A DNA stretch of 61,462 bases from Candidatus Gastranaerophilales bacterium (GTDB lineage: Bacteria > Cyanobacteriota > Vampirovibrionia > Gastranaerophilales > Gastranaerophilaceae), in assembly GCA_944327255.1 (NCBI GenBank), contig CALVHA010000015.1, positions 1-61,462 on the forward strand. Reading direction: 5' to 3'. Within the stretch, counting starts at the first letter, position 1, and every line of letters starts with the position of its first letter. The position numbers and the translations under genes are program-made. This document shows, piece by piece, positions 9,172 to 18,249 of this stretch. The notes under the pieces were generated by a model that made no database searches, was not told where the DNA came from, and was given only the letters and a program-made list of their open reading frames with translations.

Positions 9172-9849
9172 ATGATTCAATTCAGATCGGTTACAAAAAA
9201 ATATAAAAACGGCAATTACGCATTGAAAAATATTAATTTAGATATTTTGTCAGGCGAATTTGTTTTTATTGTAGGAGCTTCTGGTGCAGGTAAATCTACT
9301 CTTATGAAGCTTTTATACCACGAGGAATGTCCTACGAGTGGTACTGTTACTATCGGAGGTATTAATATTGCAAACCTCTCAAATGATAAGGTTCCGAGTT
9401 TAAGACGTTGTATGGGGATTGTTTTTCAGGATTATAAACTTTTACAGAATATGAGTATTTACGATAATGTTGCTTATGTTATCAGAACTCTGGGTATTAG
9501 TTCAAGAGAAATTCATGCAAGAGTGACCGGAGCTTTAAAAATTGTCGGATTGGAACATAAAATCCATGCTACTCCTGCAGAATTATCCGGTGGAGAACAG
9601 CAAAGAGTCGGGATTGCAAGAGCAATAGTTAACGGTCCTCCTTTGCTCATAGCAGATGAACCTACAGGGAACCTTGATCCTAAAAATTCTCTGGAAATTA
9701 TGCAGATTTTAGATCAGATAAATCAAAGAGGAATTACGGTTATTGTGTCAACACATGATAATGCTATGGTTGACTATTTTAGAAAAAGAGTTATTACCCT
9801 TGATAAAGGGGAAGTGGTAAGGGATATTCAAGCAGGTACTTATGAATAA
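9172..9849 (+). CDS. ftsE: Cell division ABC transporter ATPase FtsE
   Basis: ABC ATPase of 225 residues, the usual FtsE length. Walker A GASGAGKST is at 35-43, the Q-loop at FQDY (85-88), the signature LSGGEQQRV at 138-146, Walker B LLIADEP at 158-164 and an H-loop His near 191. FtsE pairs with FtsX to signal across the membrane and activate cell-wall hydrolases at division; it is not thought to transport a substrate. SD AAGGGA precedes the ATG. The last eight bases overlap ftsX, which fixes the assignment. A periplasmic target hydrolase is not next to it, but an AMIN/Amidase_3 protein lies 8 kb downstream. Confidence 0.93.
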   Translation: MIQFRSVTKKYKNGNYALKNINLDILSGEFVFIVGASGAGKSTLMKLLYHEECPTSGTVTIGGINIANLSNDKVPSLRRCMGIVFQDYKLLQNMSIYDNVAYVIRTLGISSREIHARVTGALKIVGLEHKIHATPAELSGGEQQRVGIARAIVNGPPLLIADEPTGNLDPKNSLEIMQILDQINQRGITVIVSTHDNAMVDYFRKRVITLDKGEVVRDIQAGTYE

Positions 9850-10750
9850 TCAAAAAGCAAAAATTAAATCGGAAGCAAAAAAATATATTCCAAAAGATTG
9901 GCTGTGTGAACTTAGAATTTTATACAGATTATCGATGGAAACTTTTAATGATATAAAACGAACAGGGATAGTTAATCTGGTTATTATTACGACTATGGCG
10001 GCTATTTTGACTATCTTTGGTGCATTTTTCCGTTCGGCAATGTCAATTTCTGCTTTTGCACATGAACTGGGAAATGTCCTAGAAATTTCTGTTTATTTAA
10101 AATCAAATACTGATCCGAATATTGTGAAAAACAGGGTGAGTGAATTTGAACATGTTGAAAGTGTTAAAATTATCCCTAAAGAACAGTCATGGGCTGATTT
10201 GAAGAGGGAAATGAAACTTCCTGATTTATCTAATCCTTTGCCTGATACTTTGCATGTTAAGGTTGATAAGCCGGAGAATATTGATACTGTTTTTGCGAAT
10301 ATAAAAAATCTTACTTCTGTAGAAGATATGAGTTATGCCCAGCAGTTGGCTAAAAAAATTCAAACTTTAAATCACGTTGTTAATACTATTACATTTTTGG
10401 TTATTATTATCATGGGTATGTTGACAGTAACCATTATTAATAACACTATTCAGCTTGTAATTCAATCAAGAAAAGATGAAATTGAAATTATGCGTCTGAT
10501 GGGGGTTAGTAACTGGTATATCCGTTTCCCGCTGATTATGCAGGGTGCTTTTTACGGTTTTTCAGGTGCTATTGTAGCATTTATACCGCTTCATTTTGTT
10601 GAAAACGGATTGATACAGATGCACCAATTTTTCATGGTTCCAACGCCTATTTATGCCCAAACTATTGTTGCATTAACCATGTTTGCAATGGGTATAATGT
10701 TTGGAGCAGGCGGCAGCTTTATTTGTATTAAAAAACATTTGCAAGTGTAA
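9842..10750 (+). CDS. ftsX: Cell division membrane protein FtsX
   Basis: Permease-like partner of FtsE, 302 residues. It has a cytoplasmic N-terminal tail, one membrane segment (about 42-62), an extracytoplasmic domain of about 110 residues carrying the 'EFEHVESVKIIPKEQ' type motif, and then three membrane segments (about 180-202, 228-252 and 268-292). This is the FtsX layout. It overlaps ftsE by eight bases, so the two are translationally coupled. The next gene starts three bases after its stop. Function: it passes the FtsE ATPase cycle to periplasmic peptidoglycan hydrolases during division. Confidence 0.93.
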   Translation: MNNQKAKIKSEAKKYIPKDWLCELRILYRLSMETFNDIKRTGIVNLVIITTMAAILTIFGAFFRSAMSISAFAHELGNVLEISVYLKSNTDPNIVKNRVSEFEHVESVKIIPKEQSWADLKREMKLPDLSNPLPDTLHVKVDKPENIDTVFANIKNLTSVEDMSYAQQLAKKIQTLNHVVNTITFLVIIIMGMLTVTIINNTIQLVIQSRKDEIEIMRLMGVSNWYIRFPLIMQGAFYGFSGAIVAFIPLHFVENGLIQMHQFFMVPTPIYAQTIVALTMFAMGIMFGAGGSFICIKKHLQV

Positions 10751-10753
10751 TAT

Positions 10754-11983
10754 ATGATTAGTGTTATATTAATTACAAATCAAGAAGACATCAAACAGAC
10801 ATTACAGGAACAACTTGTATTGTTGAGGTCTTCTGATTGTTTTATTTGTTCTGATTATGCTTCAGCTCCTGATGTTTTGTATGATAAAAGACCTGAAATA
10901 GTCATTCTTCATGAACTTGAAGATAGGGATAAGACTATTAATTTAATAAAATATTTGAAAGAAAAAAGGATTTTTGTTAATACAAATATTATTTTGCTTG
11001 TAAATAAATATGACAGGGATTTTATTTTAAATGCTTATGATGAAGGAATAGATGATTATTTTACAATATCTTCAGACCCATCTGAAATGCTTATAAGAAC
11101 TATTAATTGTATTAAAAAGTCTGACAATTTTAAAGAAGTAAATAATTTAAGGTATTATTTATCCAGCTATGGTATAATTTCTCCGCAGAGTGGCTTTTTT
11201 AGTGCAAAATTTTTACATGAAATTTTTGAAATGGAACTTGTTAATAGAAAGTTTAAGAATGCTTGTCTTTTAATAATTTCTCCTGATGAGGAAGGGAAAA
11301 AACATTTTTCTGATGTAAAGATGAATTTTGCAATTAAAAATTCTATTAGGAAATGTGATTTTGTGGCAGAAAGTGCAGGTTCGAAATATTATCTGCTTTT
11401 AGATACTGATATTAGTGGGGCTGTTTGTGTTTTTGATAAAATCCGGAGTTTATTACCTGAAAATTTAACTGTTAAGGGCGGAATTTCAGCTGTTGAGTCA
11501 AGAAAATTTTCAGATATTGAGAAAAAGGCTATGTGTGCATTAAATAATGCTCTATTGAATGCGCAGGATTATTCTGTTTACGCAGAAGAACAACCAGTTG
11601 CTGATGACTGGTTGCATTGTGGCGATAATGAAGAAAAATCTTTCAAATTTTTCAAAAGTGTATACTGCAAAAAATTAGAAAAAGTTATTGCCCCAGTTTT
11701 TTACAGACTTCAGAAAACATATGAAGATAAATTATATAATACCAAAATTGAACAGTTTACAGATGAAAAACAATGTGTTTTTAAATTATCAAACAGAAAT
11801 AATGAAAGTGTGTTAAAAATAGTTTATCCAGGGTTTTCAAAAATTGTAGTTTATATTTTTCATTCCGGACTTGATAGTCCTGAAAATAGAGAAATCACTT
11901 TGCCTTTGACAAAGATTACTTCTAAGGACATATCAAAAATTGTTGAAGATTTTATAGAGGAATTTGAAAGTGTATTAAAATAA
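10754..11983 (+). CDS. Degenerate receiver plus GGDEF-like regulatory protein
   Basis: A 409-residue cytoplasmic protein with no close match that I recognise. Residues 1-125 have the alternating strand-helix pattern of a response-regulator receiver, but the acidic pair is replaced (LITNQED) and the phospho-acceptor Asp position reads His (VILHELED), so phosphorylation is unlikely. Residues ~140-280 resemble a GGDEF fold: SPQSGFFSAKFL stands where DxLTGLxNRRxF is usual, and GSKYYLLLD stands in place of GGDEF, so cyclase activity is not expected. The C-terminal ~120 residues are unassigned. Position directly after ftsX (3-base gap) suggests a role in division or envelope control. Inference only. 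Confidence 0.6.
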   Translation: MISVILITNQEDIKQTLQEQLVLLRSSDCFICSDYASAPDVLYDKRPEIVILHELEDRDKTINLIKYLKEKRIFVNTNIILLVNKYDRDFILNAYDEGIDDYFTISSDPSEMLIRTINCIKKSDNFKEVNNLRYYLSSYGIISPQSGFFSAKFLHEIFEMELVNRKFKNACLLIISPDEEGKKHFSDVKMNFAIKNSIRKCDFVAESAGSKYYLLLDTDISGAVCVFDKIRSLLPENLTVKGGISAVESRKFSDIEKKAMCALNNALLNAQDYSVYAEEQPVADDWLHCGDNEEKSFKFFKSVYCKKLEKVIAPVFYRLQKTYEDKLYNTKIEQFTDEKQCVFKLSNRNNESVLKIVYPGFSKIVVYIFHSGLDSPENREITLPLTKITSKDISKIVEDFIEEFESVLK

Positions 11984-11993
11984 GGAGATATTA

Positions 11994-12533
11994 ATGTTAG
12001 ATATTGAAAATAGTTTGGTTTTAGTTATTGATATTCAGGAGCGACTTGTTGCTTCTTTGGATAAAGATGTTATTGTTACAAGAGTTGGAAAGCTTGTTGA
12101 TGCCGCAAATATTTTAGGAATTCCGGTAATTGCAAGTGAGCAATATCCGAAAGGTCTAGGACATACCGTTCCGATTGTTGCTTCTAAGCTTGCACCTGAT
12201 ACTTCGATTATTGAAAAAACTTCCTTTTCTTTGTTGCGAGAAGAAGGTTTTTTAGAAAAACTAAGAGCATATAATAAAAAACAAATTGTTATTTGCGGTA
12301 TTGAAACACATATATGTGTCTATCAGACGGCTGCAGAATTAGTAGATTCAGGATTTGAGGTGTATGTTGTAAAAGATGCTTGTGCGAGTAGGAATAAATA
12401 TGAATTTAAGCAGGGTATAGAGGCAATGCAGGCAAATGGTGCTAAAATCTCCTGTCTTGAGATAATTTTATTTGAATGGTTAAGAGGTGCTAAGCATCCT
12501 AAATTTAAAGAAGTCCAAGCTTTAATAAAATAA
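11994..12533 (+). CDS. Isochorismatase-family cysteine hydrolase
   Basis: A 179-residue member of the isochorismatase/nicotinamidase superfamily. The catalytic triad can be placed at D13 (VIDIQERL), K75 (EKTSFS) and C108 (GIETHICVYQT). The family's non-proline cis peptide lies just before the Cys. The metal-binding histidines of true nicotinamidases are not evident, so it is closer to YcaC-like hydrolases of unknown substrate. SD AAGGAG precedes the ATG by six bases. It is last in the operon that starts at 8190, and a terminator follows directly. Its role beside ftsEX is unclear. Confidence 0.82.
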   Translation: MLDIENSLVLVIDIQERLVASLDKDVIVTRVGKLVDAANILGIPVIASEQYPKGLGHTVPIVASKLAPDTSIIEKTSFSLLREEGFLEKLRAYNKKQIVICGIETHICVYQTAAELVDSGFEVYVVKDACASRNKYEFKQGIEAMQANGAKISCLEIILFEWLRGAKHPKFKEVQALIK

Positions 12534-12537
12534 ATGT

Positions 12538-12569
12538 AAAAGACGAATTTATTAAAATTCGTCTTTTTT
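12538..12569. terminator. Bidirectional terminator between isochorismatase gene and ribF
   Basis: An A-rich left arm with GACGAATTT pairs with AAATTCGTC followed by TTTTTT. It sits between convergent genes, and its T-run touches the ribF stop. Confidence 0.85.
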
Positions 12570-13461
12570 AAATCATGGATATATCGTCTTTTATTTGTTT
12601 TTTTAATTCATCAAGAGAGTTAAATTTTTTTTCTTTTCTGAGCATTTTTGTAAACTCTACTGTAATCGTTTCTCCATAGATATCTTTATCAAAATCTAAA
12701 ATATGTGTTTCAAGAGTTGCCTGATTAGTTTTTGAGACCGTAGGACGTATCCCGAAATTTGTAATTCCTTTATATGTGTTGCGTGCATATGTAATTTTTG
12801 TTGCGTACACTCCAAATGGAAGGTCTATTAATTCACACGGATATACAAGATTTGCTGTTTTAAAGCCTATAGTTCTTCCTAGCTGTTGGCCCGTTACTAC
12901 TATTCCGTCTATCAAAAAGTTATATCCTAACATTTTATTTGCTTTTTCTATATCTCCTTCAGATAAGAGATTTCTAATTTGGGTACTGCTTATAATTTCT
13001 CCGTTTAATTTTTTTGCATCTTTGGAATAATATATATAATTGTAAGTTTTTGACATTTCTGACAGGTAGGTTGTATCACCGCTTTTGTGAGCTCCGAAAT
13101 GGTGATTAAATCCTGTTGTTATAGCTATTGGGGAAAAGTGTTCTATTAAAATATTTTTCAGATAATCATGAGCCGAGAGTTTAAAAATTTTTTCAAAATC
13201 AAGTTCATATAAATAATCAATTCCGAGTTCTTCAATTTTTTGTTGTCTCAGATGTCGTGTTAGAATATATTTCGGGCAGACTCCATAAAAGTAGCAGCAT
13301 GGGTGGTCTTTGAAAGTAATAACTGCTGATTTTGTTCCATTTTCATTTGCAACTTTTACTGCATTTCTTATTACGGTCTGATGACCGAGATGGACACCAT
13401 CAAAATAACCAAGAGCTAATGATAAATTCTTTTTTGTGTTTAATCCAGAAAATATTTCCAT
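12568..13461 (-). CDS. ribF: Bifunctional riboflavin kinase/FMN adenylyltransferase
   Basis: Makes FMN from riboflavin and then FAD from FMN. The N-terminal nucleotidyltransferase domain has GYFDGVHLGH with the HxGH motif at 24-27 and SSTQIR (about 158-163) as the ISSTxIR motif. The C-terminal flavokinase domain starts near 183 and contains GRTIGFKTAN, where the usual sequence is GFPTAN; the Pro is Lys here (K201), but the Thr and Asn that bind Mg-ATP remain. Length 297 residues is normal. No SD precedes the ATG and a TATAAT lies seven bases upstream, so the mRNA may be leaderless. It is divergent from rpiB. Confidence 0.93.
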   Translation of the reverse strand: MEIFSGLNTKKNLSLALGYFDGVHLGHQTVIRNAVKVANENGTKSAVITFKDHPCCYFYGVCPKYILTRHLRQQKIEELGIDYLYELDFEKIFKLSAHDYLKNILIEHFSPIAITTGFNHHFGAHKSGDTTYLSEMSKTYNYIYYSKDAKKLNGEIISSTQIRNLLSEGDIEKANKMLGYNFLIDGIVVTGQQLGRTIGFKTANLVYPCELIDLPFGVYATKITYARNTYKGITNFGIRPTVSKTNQATLETHILDFDKDIYGETITVEFTKMLRKEKKFNSLDELKKQIKDDISMI

Positions 13462-13468
13462 AAAAATA

Positions 13469-13474
13469 ATTATA
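13469..13474 (-). promoter_or_regulatory. -10 element of ribF, implying a leaderless mRNA
   Basis: TATAAT on the minus strand ends seven bases before the ribF ATG (13461). Transcription from it would begin at about the start codon. No -35 and no SD are visible. Confidence 0.5.
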
Positions 13475-13496
13475 ATACAAAATAAATTGGCATTTA

Positions 13497-13505
13497 TGTT
13501 ATAAT
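13497..13505 (+). promoter_or_regulatory. Extended -10 promoter of rpiB-comEC
   Basis: TGTTATAAT is 21 bases upstream of the rpiB start, which has the strong SD AAAGGAG. No clear -35. Confidence 0.65.
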
Positions 13506-13526
13506 CTATGCAAAAGGAGTAATTTT

Positions 13527-13955
13527 ATGAAGATTGTTATTGGTGCAGATCACGGCGGGTTTACTTATAAACAAAAGATTTTAGAGCATTTAAAAAAACA
13601 AGGGTATATGGTTGAAGATTTCGGAACTTTTTCGGACACTTCTTGTGATTATCCTGTTATTGCAAAGAAAGTAGCACATGCTGTTTCGTCAGGAGAATTT
13701 GACAGAGGGATTTTAATATGTGGGACTGGTATCGGAATGTCAATAGCAGCAAATAAGATTAAAGGAATTAGAGCTGCCCTGTGCGGAGATACTTTTTCAG
13801 CACATGCAACGCGTGAACATAATGATTCTAATGTTCTGTGTCTGGGGGCTCGTGTGATAGGTGATGAACTGGCTATTGATATCGTTGATATTTGGCTTAA
13901 AACAGAATTTTCTGCTCAGGAGCGACATCAAAGAAGAATTGATATGTTGGAGTAA
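13527..13955 (+). CDS. rpiB: Ribose-5-phosphate isomerase B
   Basis: A 142-residue sugar-phosphate isomerase of the RpiB/LacAB family, interconverting ribose 5-phosphate and ribulose 5-phosphate. Visible motifs are the N-terminal GADHGGF, the catalytic Cys loop CGTGIGMSIAANK near 71-83 and HATREHNDSNVLCLGARV near 102-119. Length is typical. The strong SD (AAAGGAG) lies six bases before the ATG. The comEC start codon directly abuts its stop, so the two genes are co-transcribed. It fits with the transketolase half at 8190 as a pentose-phosphate enzyme. Confidence 0.94.
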   Translation: MKIVIGADHGGFTYKQKILEHLKKQGYMVEDFGTFSDTSCDYPVIAKKVAHAVSSGEFDRGILICGTGIGMSIAANKIKGIRAALCGDTFSAHATREHNDSNVLCLGARVIGDELAIDIVDIWLKTEFSAQERHQRRIDMLE

Positions 13956-16349
13956 ATGATAAATAATTATCTAACAGAAAAAATACGGAATAAAAATGTA
14001 ATAATGTTTGTTTCTATAATATTTTTTATGGCAGGCATTCTTGCGTTTTTTAATAATTGTATTCTCCCTCTTGCTTTTATTGTTACTGTTATACTTTCTG
14101 TTTTGTTAATCAGAAAATCAGTGCATTTTAAATATATTTTACTTTGGGGATTTATATTTTATTTCGGATTTTTTAATACAAGTTTAAGGATTCATTCAAA
14201 GGATGCTCTAGTTGAATTTGTACCATCTGATGCTGTTTTAACTGGAAGAATTATTTCAATTCCGACAGGCGGAGATAAAGAAAAAACAAAATTCTTCTTT
14301 AAAGTTTCTAAAGTTAATGATGAAAAAGTGAATGCGAAGACTCTTGTTTATTTACAGAACATTGATGAAGAGTTTCTGAATTTAGAGGTCGGAAATGTTT
14401 ATAAAATAACTGGAAAGCTTAGAAAACCTTTTGAGAGTGGCAACCCTTCTCAGTTTGATTATGGAAAATATTTGAGAAATTTTAATACGTATACTGTTTT
14501 TTATGCTGATAATTCTAATTGTGTTAATCTTCATGAGAAGTTATCTTTTAAGTGGCAGTTTCTTGGAAATTTAAATAATTTACGAAATCGTATTATCAAA
14601 ACTCATTCATTGTATTTAGAAAGTCCGAATTTAGAAATATTAGGCGGGATAGTTTTTGGAGATGATGCTGTCTCTCCTCCCGATTTTATAAAAGATGTGT
14701 TTAAAAATTCTGGATTGCTTCATATCCTTGCTGCCTCCGGAATGAATGTTGCATTTATATATGGTTTTTGGTATTTCATCTTAAGGCGTCTGAAAGTACC
14801 TTATAAGATAACTGTTATTACAGGCATGGGAGTTATAATTCTCTATACACTAATGACTGGTTTGGGAGCATCGGTTATTCGTGCTGCTTTAATGCTGTTG
14901 TTTGTTCTTGCAGGTAAATTAATAGACAGGGATGCACATAGTGTTGCGTTGTTGTCTTTTGTTGCATCATTAATGCTTTTATATAATCCTGCATTTATAA
15001 ATGATGTAGGATTTCAGCTGTCTTTTATTGTAACATTCGGTCTCTTAACTACTGCAAATGCAGTTATTGAACATTTACACAATATTAAGTTCCCGGATTG
15101 GCTCTCTGCGGAGCTTCTTATCCCTGTTGTCGCGCAAATTTGGGTTGCACCTATCCAGATGTTTTATTTTAATAGTTTTAGCACATATTCAATTCTTGCA
15201 AATATTGCAATTATGCCATTTTTAAGTATTATAAGTTTTCTCGGGTTTGTTAGCTCAGTGCTTGCCGTTATTCCGCAGATTGCCAATTTTGTATGTATGC
15301 TTAGCGATTTTGTTTTGAAGTATTTGCTTGATATTTTGGTGATTATTTCAACATTTTTTGCGAAGTTACCTTATGCACTGTTACAAACTACTCATCCGTC
15401 TGTGTTTCAGATAGTTATTTTTTACCTGCTGATTCTTATAATTACTTTAATGTTTAAAGTAGGAGTTACAAAAAGAATTTTATCAATTTGTGCAGTTTTG
15501 TTATTTGTATTGCTTGTTTCTATAATCCCTATAAAAAATCATAATCTGGAAATTATTGCGTTTGATGTTCAAAATGCTGATGCATTTTTGATAAAAACTC
15601 CATTGAACAAATATTTTATTATTGATACCGGAAAGTCCGGGTATAATAATGGTTCCTCTCAGGCAAAGATTATAATTCTTAAGTATCTTAAAGACAAAGG
15701 AATTAAGAATATTGAAGGACTTATTGTAACTCATTTTGATAATGACCATGCAGGTGGAGTTGTTGATTTGATTAGTGGTTTAAAAGTAAAAAAAATCTAT
15801 ATAAATTCGCTGAATAATACAACGTATACGGCTAAGAAGATTTATTCCTGCTTAAAATCTTATAATTCAGAAACAATTCTGGTTCGGAATAATGCCGTTA
15901 TTTACCAAGAAAATGATTTGAAGATAACGACCTATCAAGCTTCAACAGGTTCTGATAATGAGGATTCGATTATTGCTTGGTTATCAAAAGGCGATTTTGA
16001 TGCTTTATTTATGGGCGATGCCGGAACTGATGCGTTTAATAAGATTAGAGAAAATCTTGATATAAATGTACTTGATGTGTTTAAAGTGGGGCATCACGGA
16101 GGAAATGGAGTTGTAGACAGTCGTATGACCGAAATATTAAAGCCTCAGATTTCTATAATTTCTACTGGGCAAAATCAATTTGGTCATCCAAATAAAATAA
16201 CTCTTGATACTCTTAGAAAATCCGATATTTACAGAACGGATATAAATAATTCTATTAAGATTTCGGTTAAAAATTCAACATATGATGTATTAACATTTAA
16301 TAAAAATGAGCATAAATATAAGAAGTTTAAAACGTATGATATTAACTAG
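13956..16349 (+). CDS. comEC: ComEC/Rec2-type DNA uptake channel protein
   Basis: Inner-membrane channel for single-stranded DNA entry in natural transformation. The 797-residue protein has an N-terminal DUF4131/OB-like soluble region (about 65-180), the ComEC core with many membrane segments (about 215-510; motif 'GLLHILAASGMN' near 250), and a C-terminal metallo-beta-lactamase domain with HFDNDH at 593-598 and VGHHGG near 710. This full three-part layout is the usual one for ComEC of transformable bacteria. The ATG directly follows the rpiB stop and has no independent SD, so translation depends on coupling. Its 3' end overlaps the opposing TPR gene by eight bases. Confidence 0.92.
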   Translation: MINNYLTEKIRNKNVIMFVSIIFFMAGILAFFNNCILPLAFIVTVILSVLLIRKSVHFKYILLWGFIFYFGFFNTSLRIHSKDALVEFVPSDAVLTGRIISIPTGGDKEKTKFFFKVSKVNDEKVNAKTLVYLQNIDEEFLNLEVGNVYKITGKLRKPFESGNPSQFDYGKYLRNFNTYTVFYADNSNCVNLHEKLSFKWQFLGNLNNLRNRIIKTHSLYLESPNLEILGGIVFGDDAVSPPDFIKDVFKNSGLLHILAASGMNVAFIYGFWYFILRRLKVPYKITVITGMGVIILYTLMTGLGASVIRAALMLLFVLAGKLIDRDAHSVALLSFVASLMLLYNPAFINDVGFQLSFIVTFGLLTTANAVIEHLHNIKFPDWLSAELLIPVVAQIWVAPIQMFYFNSFSTYSILANIAIMPFLSIISFLGFVSSVLAVIPQIANFVCMLSDFVLKYLLDILVIISTFFAKLPYALLQTTHPSVFQIVIFYLLILIITLMFKVGVTKRILSICAVLLFVLLVSIIPIKNHNLEIIAFDVQNADAFLIKTPLNKYFIIDTGKSGYNNGSSQAKIIILKYLKDKGIKNIEGLIVTHFDNDHAGGVVDLISGLKVKKIYINSLNNTTYTAKKIYSCLKSYNSETILVRNNAVIYQENDLKITTYQASTGSDNEDSIIAWLSKGDFDALFMGDAGTDAFNKIRENLDINVLDVFKVGHHGGNGVVDSRMTEILKPQISIISTGQNQFGHPNKITLDTLRKSDIYRTDINNSIKISVKNSTYDVLTFNKNEHKYKKFKTYDIN

Positions 16350-18096
16350 GAGAATACCCTAATTGTTGTGCAATAGAGAAGGCTTTTTCCGCTTCTTTGC
16401 TTTTGCCTAAATTGCTTAACGCGATACTTTTGTAATAATATGCTCCTCCGCAATTTCTGTCAAGCAGTATTGCTTTATTAGCATATAATAAAGCATTAAG
16501 ATTTGCCTGTGTGTTTAGTGAAACACAGGCGATTCCAAGATAATTGTAAATATCTGTTGGGTCAAGCTCCATTGCTTTAGAATAACCGTCTATAGCTTCT
16601 TCAAACTTTCCTGTTTCTTGTAATGCCCAAGCTTTTCTGTAATGTGCATACGCATAATCTTTATCAAGTAATAACGCTTTATTTGCATATAACATTGATT
16701 GTTTGTAATCTTTTGTCTTTGAATAAATATAGGATATATTTACATAGGCATCAATATATTTGTCGTTATATTTTATACATTCTTCGTAAAAATGAATTGC
16801 CTCAGAATATCTTTTTAATTCTTGAAGAGCCCAAGCTTTTCTGAAGTATGAATAGGCATCTTCTTTATCAAGAATAATTGCTCTATTTGCATACTCAATT
16901 GATTTTTCATATTCTTTTAGCATAGAATAGCAATAAGAAATCCATTGATAGCAGTCTGTATCGGACTTGTCATAATCAAGTGCATTGTTAAAAGATTCTA
17001 TAGCCTCTTCATATTGTTTCATTTCTGTTAAAATTCTTCCTTTTCTATAGTGTACGTATGATGAATTTTTATCATAATGAAGAGCTTTTTCAACTGCTTT
17101 ATAAGCTTTTTCTTTATCTCCAAGTTTTGAATAACAATATGAAATATTGGCGTATATTTCAGCTTTGTTATTATTAAATACAAGCATTTGTTTATACATA
17201 TCAATTGCTTTATCATATTCTGCAAAATTTTCAAAACAATATGCTATGGCATAGTAAAGGGTGTCATTAGCCTGCGTTGTATCCAGTGCAAATTGATAGT
17301 ATTTAAGTGCTTTTTCTTTATTTCCGGCTTTTGTGTACATTTGCGCAAGACGAATTATTACAGTCTGTTTATTTTTAGTTGTTTTATAAATTTTATGTAA
17401 GACTTTTTTTGCTTCCTTATAATTCTCTTCATAAATGTAGCAGTCCGCTTTATTGCTGAGCATACTTTCGGTTTCTCCAAATTCCAGACATCTTTCAACA
17501 AAGTAGTCCGCTTTTTCTATGTCTCCAAGTTCACTGTAACATTCTGCAAGATTTGAATAAATATTATATAAATCCTTGTATCCAAGACTTAGAGCATCCC
17601 TAAAACATACTTCTGCTCGTGTTTTATCGTTAAAAGCTGATGAATATATAAAGCCAAGATTATATAAATATAATGCACTTTTATCATTTAATTTTTTAAA
17701 TTTAGCAAAGATTTCAGAACTTTTTTCTACCATATCACAATGACGGTATAACAAAATTAAAAATGCCATATTAAAATAGTTATTGTTATCCAGATTTTCG
17801 GCTATAATACAATTTTTCAAACATTCTTTTTTATTGCCTAGTTTTGCATAAGCAAATGCAAGTCTGATATATCCGTAAGGATAATTTTTATCATTTTTAA
17901 CCGCTTCTTTCGCATATTTTACGGCTTTTTTGTTCTCGCCTGCAAATACACACGCTTTAGAAAGATACGCAAATTTTTCTGCGCTGAGTTTTCCGTGTTT
18001 TAGTTCCATCTCTAGTTCAGCGGATATTTTCCGTGCATTGATTTCGGATATAAATTTTTTAGTGTTTTCGTATTTTGTGAAATAATTATCAAACAC
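16342..18096 (-). CDS. Long tetratricopeptide-repeat protein
   Basis: A 584-residue protein made almost wholly of TPR units of about 34 residues, roughly 14 to 16 in number, with canonical A/Y/A positions (for example 'AYFRKAWALQELKRYSEAI'). The repeats from about residue 330 onward are very regular and alternate between two unit types, suggesting recent duplication. No signal peptide or membrane segment is seen. It starts at GTG (18096) with GAGAGG six bases upstream. TPR superhelices bind peptides or proteins; the partner is unknown. It converges on comEC with an eight-base overlap and diverges from the amidase gene. Confidence 0.85.
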   Translation of the reverse strand: MFDNYFTKYENTKKFISEINARKISAELEMELKHGKLSAEKFAYLSKACVFAGENKKAVKYAKEAVKNDKNYPYGYIRLAFAYAKLGNKKECLKNCIIAENLDNNNYFNMAFLILLYRHCDMVEKSSEIFAKFKKLNDKSALYLYNLGFIYSSAFNDKTRAEVCFRDALSLGYKDLYNIYSNLAECYSELGDIEKADYFVERCLEFGETESMLSNKADCYIYEENYKEAKKVLHKIYKTTKNKQTVIIRLAQMYTKAGNKEKALKYYQFALDTTQANDTLYYAIAYCFENFAEYDKAIDMYKQMLVFNNNKAEIYANISYCYSKLGDKEKAYKAVEKALHYDKNSSYVHYRKGRILTEMKQYEEAIESFNNALDYDKSDTDCYQWISYCYSMLKEYEKSIEYANRAIILDKEDAYSYFRKAWALQELKRYSEAIHFYEECIKYNDKYIDAYVNISYIYSKTKDYKQSMLYANKALLLDKDYAYAHYRKAWALQETGKFEEAIDGYSKAMELDPTDIYNYLGIACVSLNTQANLNALLYANKAILLDRNCGGAYYYKSIALSNLGKSKEAEKAFSIAQQLGYSPS

Positions 18097-18185
18097 AATA
18101 ACCTCTCAAATTTCTATATTCTTATACGGAAGAATGTTGCCGAATCTTTAATTAAACATAGGAAATATTTACAAAAATTGACAAT

Positions 18186-18213
18186 TTGAAAAATCAGATT
18201 GAGTGTATATAAT
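18186..18213 (+). promoter_or_regulatory. Sigma-70-like promoter of the amidase-murI operon
   Basis: TTGAAA (18186-18191), a 16-base spacer and TATAAT (18208-18213). A second TATAAT-like hexamer follows six bases later. The gene starts at 18250 with AGGAT as SD. Confidence 0.7.
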
Positions 18214-18249
18214 TATAATAGAGAGAGTTGTCAGATTTTGGATTAGGAT

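Noticed and set aside
18178..18183. TTGACA as the -35 of the amidase promoter
   Set aside because: No -10 lies at 15-19 bases; TTGAAA at 18186 with TATAAT at 16 bases fits better.
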